Below, piece after piece: positions 24,801-34,203 of a stretch of 64,000 nucleotides of DNA. The position numbers and the translations under genes are program-made. The stretch is from the NCBI GenBank assembly GCA_963824545.1, contig CAWGPP010000004.1, positions 1 through 64,000 on the forward strand, given 5' to 3'. The notes beneath the pieces are model-generated. The model made no database searches, had not been told where the DNA came from, and saw only the letters and a program-made list of their open reading frames with translations. The first letter of the stretch is position 1. Every line of letters begins with the position of its first letter. This DNA comes from Bog-532 sp963824545. Its GTDB lineage: Bacteria; Actinomycetota; Actinomycetes; Streptosporangiales; Streptosporangiaceae.

Positions 24801-26231
24801 GTGACCGCCGACGCCGAGCTGCGCGAGGTCGAAGGGGCGATTCTGAGCCGCCGCCCCGAAACGTCGATCGAGCCGACCCTCGACCGGATCGCCGCCCTGG
24901 TGAACGTGCTCGGCGATCCGCAGCGCGCCTACCCCGTCATCCACGTCACCGGCACCAACGGCAAGACGTCAATGGCGCGCATGGCCGACGCGCTGCTGCG
25001 CGCACGTGGCCTGCGGACCGGCCGTTTCACCAGCCCGCACCTGATCTCGATGCGTGAGCGGATCTGTGTCGACGGTGAGCCACTGGACCCCGACCGGTTT
25101 GTCGCGCTGCATGAGGAGATCCTGCCGTACGTCCAGCTGACCGACGAGCGCCTCGGTGTGCCGCTGTCCTTCTTCGAGGTGCTGACCGGCATGGCCTTCG
25201 CCGCCTTCGCCGACGCCCCCGTCGACGTGGCGATCGTGGAGGTCGGGCTGGGCGGAACCTGGGACGCGACCAACGTCGCCGACGGGGTCGTGGCCGTCGT
25301 CGGCCCCGTCGCCATCGATCACACCCGGTACCTGGGTGACACGGTGGAGGAAATCGCCGCGGAGAAGGCGGGCATCATCAAGCCGGGCGCGCTGGCGGTG
25401 CTGGCCCAGCAGTCGCTGCCCGCGGCCGAGGTGCTGCTGCGCCGGGTCTCCGAGACGGGCGCGACCGCGGCCCGGGAAGGCATCGAGTTCGGCGTCCTCG
25501 AGCGTGAGATCGCGTTGGGTGGCCAGCTGCTCACCCTGCGCGGCCTGAACGGCGTCTATCCCGAGCTCTTCCTGCCCTTGTTCGGCGAGTACCAGGCGGG
25601 CAACGCCGCGTGCGCCCTGGCCGCGGTGGAGGGGTTCGCCGGCGTCGCACAGGACGGCCGGGGCGAGCGCGCGCCCCTCGACGTCGAGCTGGTCCGGCAG
25701 GCCTTCGCCGGCCTGCGGTCCCCGGGCCGGCTCGAGGTGCTGCGGCGCAGTCCCACCGTGATCGTCGACGCGGCCCACAACCCGGCCGGCATGGCGGCCA
25801 GCATGGCCGCGCTGACCGAGGCGTTCAGCTTCAGCCGGATCGTCGGCGTCCTGGCCGTCAGCGCGGACAAGGACGTGGCCGGGATCCTCGACGAGATGGA
25901 GCCCGTCCTGTCCGACCTGGTGGTCACGCGGAACTCCACCGACCGTTCGCTGCCCGTCGCCGAACTCGCCGAGCTGGCTCGGGACATCTTCGGGGAGGAC
26001 CGTGTCCAGTCGGCCGAGCGGATGGACGACGCCATCGAGATGGCCGTGACGCTCGCCGACGACGTCCCCGACGCGGAAGTGCCCGGCGGCGGGGGAGTGC
26101 TGATCACCGGCTCGGTCGTCACGGCCGGTGACGCCCGCCTGCTGCTCCGCCCGGACGCCGGGACCGGCGATGCGCCGCAGCCGGACGCCGGGACGGGCCG
26201 GCACCCATTTACCGCTGCCGACCTGTCGTGA
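24801..26231 (+). CDS. folC: Folylpolyglutamate synthase / dihydrofolate synthase
   Basis: A 476-residue Mur-ligase-family enzyme adding glutamate to folates in the cytosol. The P-loop is TGTNGKTS (about residues 51-58), followed by GRFTSPHL and the metal/substrate segment VEVGLGGTWDATNV; the C-terminal domain has VDAAHNPAGM. GTG 24801 is the first sensible start. The downstream DUF4233 gene overlaps its end, as in other actinobacteria. Confidence 0.95.
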   Translation: MTADAELREVEGAILSRRPETSIEPTLDRIAALVNVLGDPQRAYPVIHVTGTNGKTSMARMADALLRARGLRTGRFTSPHLISMRERICVDGEPLDPDRFVALHEEILPYVQLTDERLGVPLSFFEVLTGMAFAAFADAPVDVAIVEVGLGGTWDATNVADGVVAVVGPVAIDHTRYLGDTVEEIAAEKAGIIKPGALAVLAQQSLPAAEVLLRRVSETGATAAREGIEFGVLEREIALGGQLLTLRGLNGVYPELFLPLFGEYQAGNAACALAAVEGFAGVAQDGRGERAPLDVELVRQAFAGLRSPGRLEVLRRSPTVIVDAAHNPAGMAASMAALTEAFSFSRIVGVLAVSADKDVAGILDEMEPVLSDLVVTRNSTDRSLPVAELAELARDIFGEDRVQSAERMDDAIEMAVTLADDVPDAEVPGGGGVLITGSVVTAGDARLLLRPDAGTGDAPQPDAGTGRHPFTAADLS

Positions 26232-26652
26232 CGAGCCCACACAGCCCCGACGGCCCCGCGCCCGGGCCGGCCCCGCGATCCCTGACCCCGGGCCGGAGCC
26301 GGGCCGCCGCGGCACCCGCCGCAGGCGGCCGATCCTGCGCCGGCTGTGCGCCTCCGTCCTCGTCTTCGAAGCCATCGTGCTGATCCTGGCGATCCCGGTC
26401 GCGATCACGATCGAGCACCTCCAGCACGGGGTCGCCGGCGGCGTGGGCGGCGGGCTGGCGCTTGTCGCCGTGCTGCTCGCGGGCCTGATCGGCCGGGGCC
26501 GCTGGGCACTGGTGGCCGGCACCGTCTTGCAGGTCCTCATCATCGCGGCCGGGATTGCGGTCCCCGCGCTCTACGTCCTCGGCGTGATTTTCGCCGCCTT
26601 CTGGTTCGGCGGAATCTGGATGGCGAACCGGCTGGAGGCCGGCACGGGCTAG
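26170..26652 (+). CDS. DUF4233 small membrane protein
   Basis: The C-terminal about 110 residues contain four hydrophobic segments (ASVLVFEAIVLILAIPVAI, then GLALVAVLLAGLIG and two more) and match the DUF4233 protein always found between folC and ndk in actinobacteria. Its function is unknown. Starts are ambiguous: ATG 26170 (inside folC) or GTG 26128; the Pro/Arg-rich first about 50 residues may not be part of the mature fold. Confidence 0.8.
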   Translation: MRRSRTPGRAGTHLPLPTCRDEPTQPRRPRARAGPAIPDPGPEPGRRGTRRRRPILRRLCASVLVFEAIVLILAIPVAITIEHLQHGVAGGVGGGLALVAVLLAGLIGRGRWALVAGTVLQVLIIAAGIAVPALYVLGVIFAAFWFGGIWMANRLEAGTG

Positions 26653-26693
26653 TCTAGGGATCGTCGCCCTGAGTGATTGAAGGGAAGCGGTTA

Positions 26694-28202
26694 GTGACTG
26701 CAACGCTGCCCGTCCAGGCCGTCCAGGACGTCCAGCCCGAGCCGCCGGCCGCCGATGCCCGGCACCCGCTCCCTGGGCCCGCGGCATCCCGCCCGGCCGG
26801 GGCCGTCCGCCGGTTCGCCGCCGACGTGGCCGGGGCCGCCGCCGTCGTCACCGTCGCCCCGCTGTGCTTCCTGCAGGCGCCGAACGCGATCGCCTGGGCC
26901 ATGGCCAGCCCGGTACCCGGCGGCACCGAGGTCATGCGGGCCGCGGGCCTGGCGCTCCCGGCGATGGCCGCCCTCGGCGGCGTCGCGGCGCTGGCGGTCA
27001 CGCGCCTGCGGGCCTGGCCCGTGCTGCTGATCGGCCTGCTGGCCATGGCGGTCGGCGACGCGCTCGGCGGTGCCGCGCACACCGTCGGCCTGATCGGCGC
27101 GGACCGGATCCTGCACGGCGCCGCGGCCGGTGTCGCCATGCCGGCCGCGCTCGCGCTGGCCTGGGAGCGCCGCGCCCGGCACCTGCTCGTCGCGTTGTGG
27201 GCCGCCGTCACGGTTACCGGCCTCATCGCGGCGACCGCGGTCGTCCACGCCCGCCTGGCCGGCGGTGACTGGCACGCGGCGCTCGCCCCCAGTCCATGGC
27301 TCACCGGCGCGGCGCTGACGCTGGCCGCCCTCTACGCCGTCCTCGCGGACGGGCCTGGCCCCGCAGGCCCCGCTGCGCGCGGCGGCACGGGGCGGCCGGT
27401 CACCCGGGCCGACGCCACGCACGAGCGGACCCAGCTCGCGGTGCTGGCCGTGCCCGGCATCGGCCTCAGCGTGCTCAGCGTGGCCGTCACCTTCCGCCAG
27501 CCCGCCGCGCTGCTCGCCGCCGCCTCCGTGAGCATCGTGATCCTCTACGGGGTGGCCGCCGTGGCGTCGGCCGACAAGGTGGTCGGCGGCTGGCTCTGCT
27601 TCCCGCTGATCGGCGCGGTGACCGGCCTGGTAGTCGCGCCGGCCGCGGGCGCGGTCACCAGCCTGCGCGCGCTCGCGCCCGCCGCCGGCCCCGGCCTGGC
27701 CGCCCTGGCGGCATCCTGGCTGCCGCTGGCCGCGACGGCCGGCGCTGCCCTGGTGGGCGCGGCCACCGCCCTGCTCCTGCGGCGCCGCCCGGGCCTCGTG
27801 GTGCTGGCCGGCCTGGCGGTCACCGCGGAGAGCCTGATCGCCGCGCGGGTGGCGGGGCCCTTCGCGTCCGGTCCGGTGCTGGCCGGCGTCAGCGTGCCAC
27901 TCGCCGCCGGCCTGGCCGCGGCGATGACGGCGGCGCTGGCCGACGCATCGGCCGCCAGCGCGCTGTCCGGGGTGTCGCTGCTGCTGGCCGGGCTGATGAC
28001 CGGTTACCTGGCGGCCGGATCCGTGCAGGTGCGGATGGTGCTCCGGCTGGCCGCCGCGCCATCGGCGGCCCGGTCTGCCCTGACCGGGGCCGCTGGCCTG
28101 TGGGAGCTGGCCGGCGCCGGGTCGGTCGTGATCGTCATAGCGGCCATAATTATCGCGGGCCGGGCGCGCCGCGCCGGTTCCTCGGCGCGCTCGCGCGGGT
28201 AA
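26694..28202 (+). CDS. Multi-pass membrane protein, MFS-like, function unknown
   Basis: About 502 residues, very rich in Ala, Gly, Leu and Val, with some 12-14 predicted membrane segments and few charged residues. It resembles MFS proteins in overall pattern (an AMGDALGGAAHT loop, WERRARH after a helix pair), but no diagnostic motif is certain. GTG 26694 is preferred over GTG 26673 because GAAGGGAAG lies at proper distance before it. It sits between DUF4233 and ndk, where Streptomyces has no such gene, so it may be lineage specific. Confidence 0.7.
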   Translation: MTATLPVQAVQDVQPEPPAADARHPLPGPAASRPAGAVRRFAADVAGAAAVVTVAPLCFLQAPNAIAWAMASPVPGGTEVMRAAGLALPAMAALGGVAALAVTRLRAWPVLLIGLLAMAVGDALGGAAHTVGLIGADRILHGAAAGVAMPAALALAWERRARHLLVALWAAVTVTGLIAATAVVHARLAGGDWHAALAPSPWLTGAALTLAALYAVLADGPGPAGPAARGGTGRPVTRADATHERTQLAVLAVPGIGLSVLSVAVTFRQPAALLAAASVSIVILYGVAAVASADKVVGGWLCFPLIGAVTGLVVAPAAGAVTSLRALAPAAGPGLAALAASWLPLAATAGAALVGAATALLLRRRPGLVVLAGLAVTAESLIAARVAGPFASGPVLAGVSVPLAAGLAAAMTAALADASAASALSGVSLLLAGLMTGYLAAGSVQVRMVLRLAAAPSAARSALTGAAGLWELAGAGSVVIVIAAIIIAGRARRAGSSARSRG

Positions 28203-28273
28203 ACTTTCGAGCCGCGGGTATCTGCCTGATCTGCTCGCGACAACGTGCCAGCCGCCTTGCAGAAGGAGCGTCG

Positions 28274-28684
28274 TTGCCCGAACGTACTCTTGTCCTCATC
28301 AAGCCCGATGGGGTCCGCCGTGGCCTGATAGGCGCGGTTATCTCCTGGATCGAGCGCAAGGGCCTCAGCGTCGCGGCGCTGGAGCTGAGGACGCTCGACC
28401 GGGACACGGCGAGCACTCACTACGCCGAGCACACAGGCAAACCGTTCTTCGAGCCGGTCGTGGACTTCATCACCTCCGGGCCGCTGGTGGCCATGGTCGT
28501 GGAGGGGCCCCGGGCGGTGGAAGCATTCCGCGCGCTGGCCGGGGCGACCGACCCGGTCAAGGCCTCGCCGGGCACCATCCGCGGGGACCATGCGTTGGAG
28601 ATAGGGGAGAACGTCGTCCATGGCTCCGATTCGGTGGAGTCGGCCCAGCGCGAAATCAAGATCTTCTTTCCGGAACTCGCTTGA
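28274..28684 (+). CDS. ndk: Nucleoside diphosphate kinase
   Basis: A 136-residue enzyme that balances nucleoside triphosphates. The phosphohistidine is His116 in NVVHGSDS, and the N-terminal TLVLIKPDGV is the family hallmark. TTG 28274 is the start, with AGAAGGAG five bases upstream; the open frame upstream within the preceding gene is a shadow. It precedes the mre cluster as in Streptomyces. Confidence 0.97.
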   Translation: MPERTLVLIKPDGVRRGLIGAVISWIERKGLSVAALELRTLDRDTASTHYAEHTGKPFFEPVVDFITSGPLVAMVVEGPRAVEAFRALAGATDPVKASPGTIRGDHALEIGENVVHGSDSVESAQREIKIFFPELA

Positions 28685-28837
28685 TGCCCTTTGCCGAGGC
28701 AACGATTTGGTCTCTCTTATCAGGGGCAGCAGATAACGTACGCGGCCGACGCGGCGTGGCCTTAAGAAATTTTTCACAAATGCTTCACCCGGCTCACAAG
28801 GCTCCGAAGCGCCCGATCGGGAAGGTTGCCGTCCCCC

Positions 28838-29869
28838 ATGAGTAATGCGATGGCGCTCCTCGGCCGCGACATGGCGGTCGACCTCGGTACCGCCAACACG
28901 CTCGTCTACGTGCGTGGCCGCGGGATCGTGCTCAATGAGCCCTCGGTGGTCGCGCTGAACACGAATACCGGCCATATCGTCGCGGTGGGTATCGAGGCGA
29001 AACGGATGATCGGCCGGACGCCGGGCAACATCGTCGCCATCCGGCCGCTGAAGGACGGCGTGATCGCCGACTTCGACGTGACCGAGCGCATGCTGCGGTA
29101 CTTCATCCAGAAGGTGCACCGGCGGCGGCACATGGCTAAACCGCGGATCGTCGTCGCCGTCCCCAGCGGCATCACCGGGGTCGAGCAGAGCGCGGTCAAG
29201 GAGGCCGGCCACCAGGCCGGCGCGCGCCGCGTGTACATCATCGAGGAACCGATGGCGGCGGCCATCGGCGCCGGGCTGCCGGTCAACGAGCCGACCGGCA
29301 ACATGGTGGTGGATATCGGCGGCGGGACGACCGAGGTCGCCGTGATCTCGCTCGGCGGCATCGTCACGTCACAGTCCATCCGGATCGGCGGGGACGAACT
29401 GGACGACGCGATCATCAGCTTCGGCAAAAAGGAGTACTCGCTGATGCTCGGCGAGCGCACGGCCGAGGAGATCAAGATGGCGCTCGGGTCGGCGTTCCCC
29501 GGAGCGGATGAACCGCACGCCGAGATTCGCGGCCGGGACCTGGTCAGCGGCCTGCCGAAGACGATCGTGATTTCCGCCTCGGAGGTCCGGCGGGCCATCG
29601 AAGAACCGCTTAACCTGGTCATCGACGCGGTGAAAACCACGCTGGACAAGTGCCCGCCCGAGCTCGCCGGCGACGTGATGGACCGGGGCATCGCCCTGAC
29701 CGGCGGCGGCGCGCTGCTGCGCGGGCTGGACCAGCGGATCCGCGAAGAGACGGGGATGCCCGTCCATGTGGCCGACAACCCGCTTGACTCGGTGGTGCTC
29801 GGGACGGGTAAGTGCGTCGAGGATTTCGACACGCTGCGCCAGGTCCTCGTGCCCGAGACCCGCCGCTGA
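28838..29869 (+). CDS. mreB: Rod-shape determining actin homologue MreB
   Basis: A 343-residue actin-fold ATPase. Phosphate 1 motif is DLGTANTLVYV, phosphate 2 is VVDIGGGTTEVAV, and the adenosine motif GGGALLRGL is at the end. It polymerises under the membrane and guides wall synthesis; in mycelial actinobacteria it acts mainly in spore walls. ATG 28838 is preferred; TTG 28826 would add four residues. An AT-rich leader of about 150 bases separates it from ndk and probably carries the mre promoter. Confidence 0.96.
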   Translation: MSNAMALLGRDMAVDLGTANTLVYVRGRGIVLNEPSVVALNTNTGHIVAVGIEAKRMIGRTPGNIVAIRPLKDGVIADFDVTERMLRYFIQKVHRRRHMAKPRIVVAVPSGITGVEQSAVKEAGHQAGARRVYIIEEPMAAAIGAGLPVNEPTGNMVVDIGGGTTEVAVISLGGIVTSQSIRIGGDELDDAIISFGKKEYSLMLGERTAEEIKMALGSAFPGADEPHAEIRGRDLVSGLPKTIVISASEVRRAIEEPLNLVIDAVKTTLDKCPPELAGDVMDRGIALTGGGALLRGLDQRIREETGMPVHVADNPLDSVVLGTGKCVEDFDTLRQVLVPETRR

Positions 29870-29910
29870 TTCAATGGGCCGCCGCGGCAGCGGCGCCCAC
29901 GAGGAGTCGC

Positions 29911-30840
29911 ATGCACGACACCCGGCGAGTGCGCCTGGTCCTCGGTGTTCTGCTGATCGCTGCGGTCGCGCTCATCACAGTGGACTTCCGCGACGGCGGC
30001 TCGTCGCCGGTGCGTGGCGCGGGAGCCGGCTTCTTCGGCCCGGTGGAGCGGGTCACCAGCGACGTCACCAGCCCGATCTCCAGCCTCTTCGACTGGGTCA
30101 CCAGCGGTCCCTCGGCGGACAGCAAGATCGCGGCGCTCCAGGGGGCCAACGCCAGACTGCGCGCCGAACTGAGCTCGGCGCAGCTCAGCCAGGCCGATGA
30201 GGCGCAGCTGTCATCGCTGCTGCGGCTGGCCGGCCGCGGCGGTTACCGGATCGTCGCCGCCAGCGTCATCGCGGCCGGGGAGGACTACGCGAACTCAGTC
30301 ACCCTCGACGTGGGCAGCCGGGACGGCGTGCACGCCCAGGAGACGGTGCTGAACGGCGACGGCCTGGTGGGGACCGTCACCCAGGTCAGCTCGGACACCT
30401 CGACGGTGCTGCTGGCCACGGACGCGTCCTCGGTCGTGGGGGCGCGGATGGCGGGCTCCAATCAGATCGGCGCGGTGAGCGGTACCGGCAAGTCGCTGTC
30501 CGGCCCCTCCCTGATGCAGCTGAAGCTGTTCGATGCGAACGCGACGCTGCAGCCGGGGCAGAGCCTGGTCACCTTCGGTTCGGTGCAGGACCGGCCGTAC
30601 GTGCCGGGGGTGCCGATCGGCCGGATCACCACCGTGCGGGGCAACACCGGATCGCTCACCCAGACGGCGCTGGTCAGGCCGTTCGTGAACTTCACCTCAC
30701 TCGGCGTCGTCGGGGTCGTGACCGGGGGGCCCGCCCAGAACCCGAGAGACTCCGTGCTGCCCCCGGGTCCCACGCCCGTGCCCACCGCCACGGTTACGCC
30801 CAGCGCCAGCCCGACGGTTACCACCCCCGCGGGCGGGTGA
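29911..30840 (+). CDS. mreC: Rod-shape determining protein MreC
   Basis: 309 residues: a short cytosolic start, one membrane helix (residues about 7-24, VRLVLGVLLIAAVALITV), a coiled coil (about 70-105), and the periplasmic-side double beta-barrel (SVTLDVGSRDGV, TVLLATDASSVV). A Pro/Thr-rich tail of about 40 residues ends it. It links MreB to PBP2 and RodA outside the membrane. ATG 29911 with GAGGAG four bases upstream decides the start. Two bases separate its stop from mreD. Confidence 0.93.
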   Translation: MHDTRRVRLVLGVLLIAAVALITVDFRDGGSSPVRGAGAGFFGPVERVTSDVTSPISSLFDWVTSGPSADSKIAALQGANARLRAELSSAQLSQADEAQLSSLLRLAGRGGYRIVAASVIAAGEDYANSVTLDVGSRDGVHAQETVLNGDGLVGTVTQVSSDTSTVLLATDASSVVGARMAGSNQIGAVSGTGKSLSGPSLMQLKLFDANATLQPGQSLVTFGSVQDRPYVPGVPIGRITTVRGNTGSLTQTALVRPFVNFTSLGVVGVVTGGPAQNPRDSVLPPGPTPVPTATVTPSASPTVTTPAGG

Positions 30841-30841
30841 C

Positions 30842-32128
30842 GTGCGCCGGCTGATCATTTCCTGCGCCGTCGTCGCGGTGGCGCTGCTCGCCCAGCTCAC
30901 CTTCGTCAACCGGCTCGCCCTGCCCGGCGGGACCGGCCCGGACCTCGTGCTGCTCGCCGTGGTGGCGCTCGCGCTCACCGGCGGCCCGATCCCTGGCATG
31001 CTGACCGGCTTCCTCGCCGGGCTGGCCCTCGACGTCGCGCCGCCCGCCAGCCACACGATCGGCCAGTACGCGCTGGTGTTCTGCCTCGTCGGTTACGGCT
31101 GCGGGCGGCTGGCGGGGCTGGGTGAGGCGTCGCCCGCGCTGTACGTGGGCATCTCGGCGGCGGCGGCCGCGGTTGGCGCGGCCCTGCACGCGGCGCTCGG
31201 CGTGATGCTCAGTGACCCCGAGGTGACGTGGGCCGCGGTGCGGCGCGTGCTTCCGCCGTCGCTGATCTACGACGTGATCCTGAGCCCGTTCGTGCTGTAC
31301 GCGGTCGTCCGGCTCAACGGCTGGGCCGGCCGGTCCGCCACCGAGGAGAGCGCACCGGCCGTCTCGGCGGCCCGCCCGGCCACCGTCGGCGCCGGTGCCG
31401 GTGCCGTCCGGCCAGCCGGCGCGCCGGGTACGCCCCGGCTCAATCTCGCGGACCGGCGCGGCGGCGGGTCCTGGATCGCCGCCGCCCGGACGGCCAGCGC
31501 CGCGCGCCCCGCCGCCGTCTGGCGCCCGGACGCCCAGCGTGACCTGAAGCTGCACTTCAGCGGATCGCGTGGGGCAGGTCTCGCGGGCCGCCCGGCCCGC
31601 GGGGCGGGCCCGGCCCGGCCCGCCGGCGCGTCCTCGCCGAAGATGAACTTCCGGTCCGGCCGGCGTGACCGGCTGGCAGGCGGGAGTTCCGCCGCACCGC
31701 CGCGCGCCGCGGCCCCGCGGTTCCGGCGGCACAGCGCCACGATCGGGACGGGCGGTGCGCTGAGCGCGAGCACGCCGCGGCGCGGCACGTTCGGCCGCCG
31801 GGCCAGGCTCGCCGGCCGGGGCACGTTCGGCGGCCGCCGTTCGTTTGGTACGCGTCAGCCGCCGGCCTCGGCCGGCCGGGACGTGTTCCGCCGCCGCCGC
31901 AGCCGTGTCTCGTTCGGCCGCACGTCGCTCGGGCGCACGTCGCTCGGCGGGAGCGTGCCGGGCCGGGGTAAGGCGCCGCGCCGGGGATCGTTCGGCACTA
32001 CCGGCCGCCGGCCTCGCCCGGGCCTGGCCGGGCGAGGCCGCACGGCGCCGCGGCTGCGGATGCGGCGTGGCAAGGTGCGCGCCCGGGTACAGCGGTTCTT
32101 GCATAGGGGAGCGGGAGGTTACCGGTGA
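30842..32128 (+). CDS. mreD: MreD with a long basic low-complexity C-terminal extension
   Basis: 428 residues, against about 160-170 usual for MreD. Residues 1-160 are the standard protein with about five membrane helices (VALLAQLTFVNRLALPGG, LIYDVILSPFVLYAVVRL). The remaining about 260 residues are cytosolic, highly basic and disordered, rich in Arg, Gly, Ala, Ser, with repeated short motifs such as RRGTFG, GRGTFGG, RRSFG, RVSFGRTSLG. There is no stop or frameshift between the parts, and the downstream mrdA start overlaps the stop, so the extension is translated. Function of the tail is unknown; membrane lipid, RNA or partner binding are possible. Confidence 0.88.
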   Translation: MRRLIISCAVVAVALLAQLTFVNRLALPGGTGPDLVLLAVVALALTGGPIPGMLTGFLAGLALDVAPPASHTIGQYALVFCLVGYGCGRLAGLGEASPALYVGISAAAAAVGAALHAALGVMLSDPEVTWAAVRRVLPPSLIYDVILSPFVLYAVVRLNGWAGRSATEESAPAVSAARPATVGAGAGAVRPAGAPGTPRLNLADRRGGGSWIAAARTASAARPAAVWRPDAQRDLKLHFSGSRGAGLAGRPARGAGPARPAGASSPKMNFRSGRRDRLAGGSSAAPPRAAAPRFRRHSATIGTGGALSASTPRRGTFGRRARLAGRGTFGGRRSFGTRQPPASAGRDVFRRRRSRVSFGRTSLGRTSLGGSVPGRGKAPRRGSFGTTGRRPRPGLAGRGRTAPRLRMRRGKVRARVQRFLHRGAGGYR

Positions 32129-34203
32129 TGTCGGCGTCCCGGCGGCGGATGGCGGTGCTGTACGTGGTGGTGGCTTCGTTGCTGATCACCCTCGGCGGCC
32201 GGCTCTGGTACATCCAGGTCATGAACGGCACCAGCTACGTGAAGCTGGCGTCGGCGAACCAGACCCGGAACACGATCGTCCCGGCCGTGCGCGGCCAGAT
32301 CCTCGACGATATGGGCAACGCCCTGGTGGCCAACCGCACCGCGCTGGTGGTCTCGGTCGACATGATGACGCTGTCCCAGCGCCCCGACGGGGGCGCGGCG
32401 GTGCTGCGCCGCCTGGCGCCCATGCTGAACATGCCGTACCAGTTGCTGAAGGACAAGGTGCGGCTGTGCAGTCCCACCGTGACCCAGCCGTGCTGGGCCG
32501 GGTCCCCGTATCAGCCGATTCCGGTGGACCAGAGCGTCTCCGAGCAGGTGGCCCTGCAGATCATGGAGGAACAGCGCCAGTTTCCCGGCGTGACGGCACA
32601 GACTCAGGGAGTGGTCGAATACCCCTCACCGCAGGGTGCGGATCCGGCCCAGGTGCTGGGTTACCTGCTGCCCGCCACCACCCAGCAGCTGAAGGCGGAT
32701 CACCTGCCGTCCCAGGTCGGCTACTCCAGCGCCAACCTGGTCGGCCAGAGCGGGCTGGAGGAGCAGTACAACAACCAGCTCGCCGGTAAGACGGGCACCA
32801 ACACGGTGTCGGTGAACGCGGCCGGTGACGTCACAGGAACCGTGGGCGGGACGCCCGCCCAGTCCGGCGACGACCTCGTTACCAGCATCAACTCCGCCAT
32901 CCAGGCCGACGCGCAGCAGGCACTCAACACCGCCATCAGCAAGGCGCAGGCGGCCGGCAACGACGCCACCCAGGGCGCGGCCGTGGTCATGACGACCACC
33001 GGGCGGATCGTGGCGATGGCCAGTTACCCGGACTACAACCCCAACGTGTGGACCAACGGCATCTCCCAGTCGGAGTTCAACGCGCTGTTCGGGGCGCGGG
33101 ACGGCGCGCCGGCCGTCAACTGGGCCACCCAGGGCCAGTACGCGCCCGGTTCCACCTGGAAGGTGACCTCCACCGCCGCCGCGGTCGCGAACGGCTATCC
33201 CTTGGACGGCTCCTACGACTGCCCGGCCTCGATCAGCATCGGCGGCCACTCCTACATCAACGACGGCGCGCCGAACCTCGGCGCGATGTCGTTCGCCGAG
33301 GCGCTGATCCAGTCCTGCGACACCGTGTACTACAACCTCGGCTACGAGATGTGGCAGCACGACAATCCGGGCGCCAACGTCGTCACCAGCCCGAAGGCGC
33401 CGGTCCAGAAGATGCAGCAGATGGCGCTGGACTGGGGCTTCGGCAAACCAACGGGCATTGACCTGCCGGACGAGTCCACCGGTACGGTACCGACCAGGGA
33501 ATGGCTGTACTACTACTGGAAGGACAACGCCTACACCGGCCAGGACTGGTGCAAGAACGGCAAGGCCGACGGCAGCTACGTCCAGCAGATCGAATACCAG
33601 GACTGCCAGGACGGCAACGTCTGGGAGCCGGGCCAGGCGGCGATCGCCGCCATCGGCCAGGGCTATGACCTGGTGACACCGCTCCAGCTGGCCAACGCCT
33701 ACGTGGCCCTGGCCAACGGCGGCACGCTATACGCGCCGCGCATCGGTGAGGCGCTGCTCAGCCCCTCGGGCGCGAAGGCGCAGAAGATCACGCCCCCCAT
33801 CGCCGGGCACCTGCCCGTCTCGCGCAACACGCTCGCCTACATCAGGAACGCGCTGGCGGGGGTGGTGACCCAGGGCACCGCGGCCGGCGCGTTCTCCGGC
33901 TTCCCGCTCAATCAGGTCTGCGTGGCCGGCAAGACCGGTACCGCCGAAGTGATGGGGAAGGTCGCCACCTCGGTGTTCGCGTCGTTCGCGCCGTGCAGCA
34001 ACCCCCAGTACGTGGTGGTCATGATGATCCCCAACTCCGGTTTCGGCGCCGACGCCTCCGCGCCCGCCGTCCGCCAGATCTGGGACGGCATCTACGGCCT
34101 GGAAGGGCACAAGGCCGCGGTGACCGGCGGCCAGGTGCCCTCGTCACTGCCGCAGATCCTCTCCACCGGCCAGATCAGCCCGCCGAAGGGATACACGGGA
34201 TGA
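32125..34203 (+). CDS. mrdA: Penicillin-binding protein 2, wall-elongation transpeptidase
   Basis: A 692-residue class B PBP. One membrane helix (about 10-26), a dimerisation/pedestal domain, and a transpeptidase domain with STWK (Ser343 nucleophile), the SxN-equivalent SCD (397-399) and KTGTAE (about residue 605). It cross-links peptidoglycan made by RodA. GTG 32125 or ATG 32128 start; GGGAGG lies upstream. It overlaps mreD at its start and rodA at its stop. Confidence 0.95.
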   Translation: MMSASRRRMAVLYVVVASLLITLGGRLWYIQVMNGTSYVKLASANQTRNTIVPAVRGQILDDMGNALVANRTALVVSVDMMTLSQRPDGGAAVLRRLAPMLNMPYQLLKDKVRLCSPTVTQPCWAGSPYQPIPVDQSVSEQVALQIMEEQRQFPGVTAQTQGVVEYPSPQGADPAQVLGYLLPATTQQLKADHLPSQVGYSSANLVGQSGLEEQYNNQLAGKTGTNTVSVNAAGDVTGTVGGTPAQSGDDLVTSINSAIQADAQQALNTAISKAQAAGNDATQGAAVVMTTTGRIVAMASYPDYNPNVWTNGISQSEFNALFGARDGAPAVNWATQGQYAPGSTWKVTSTAAAVANGYPLDGSYDCPASISIGGHSYINDGAPNLGAMSFAEALIQSCDTVYYNLGYEMWQHDNPGANVVTSPKAPVQKMQQMALDWGFGKPTGIDLPDESTGTVPTREWLYYYWKDNAYTGQDWCKNGKADGSYVQQIEYQDCQDGNVWEPGQAAIAAIGQGYDLVTPLQLANAYVALANGGTLYAPRIGEALLSPSGAKAQKITPPIAGHLPVSRNTLAYIRNALAGVVTQGTAAGAFSGFPLNQVCVAGKTGTAEVMGKVATSVFASFAPCSNPQYVVVMMIPNSGFGADASAPAVRQIWDGIYGLEGHKAAVTGGQVPSSLPQILSTGQISPPKGYTG

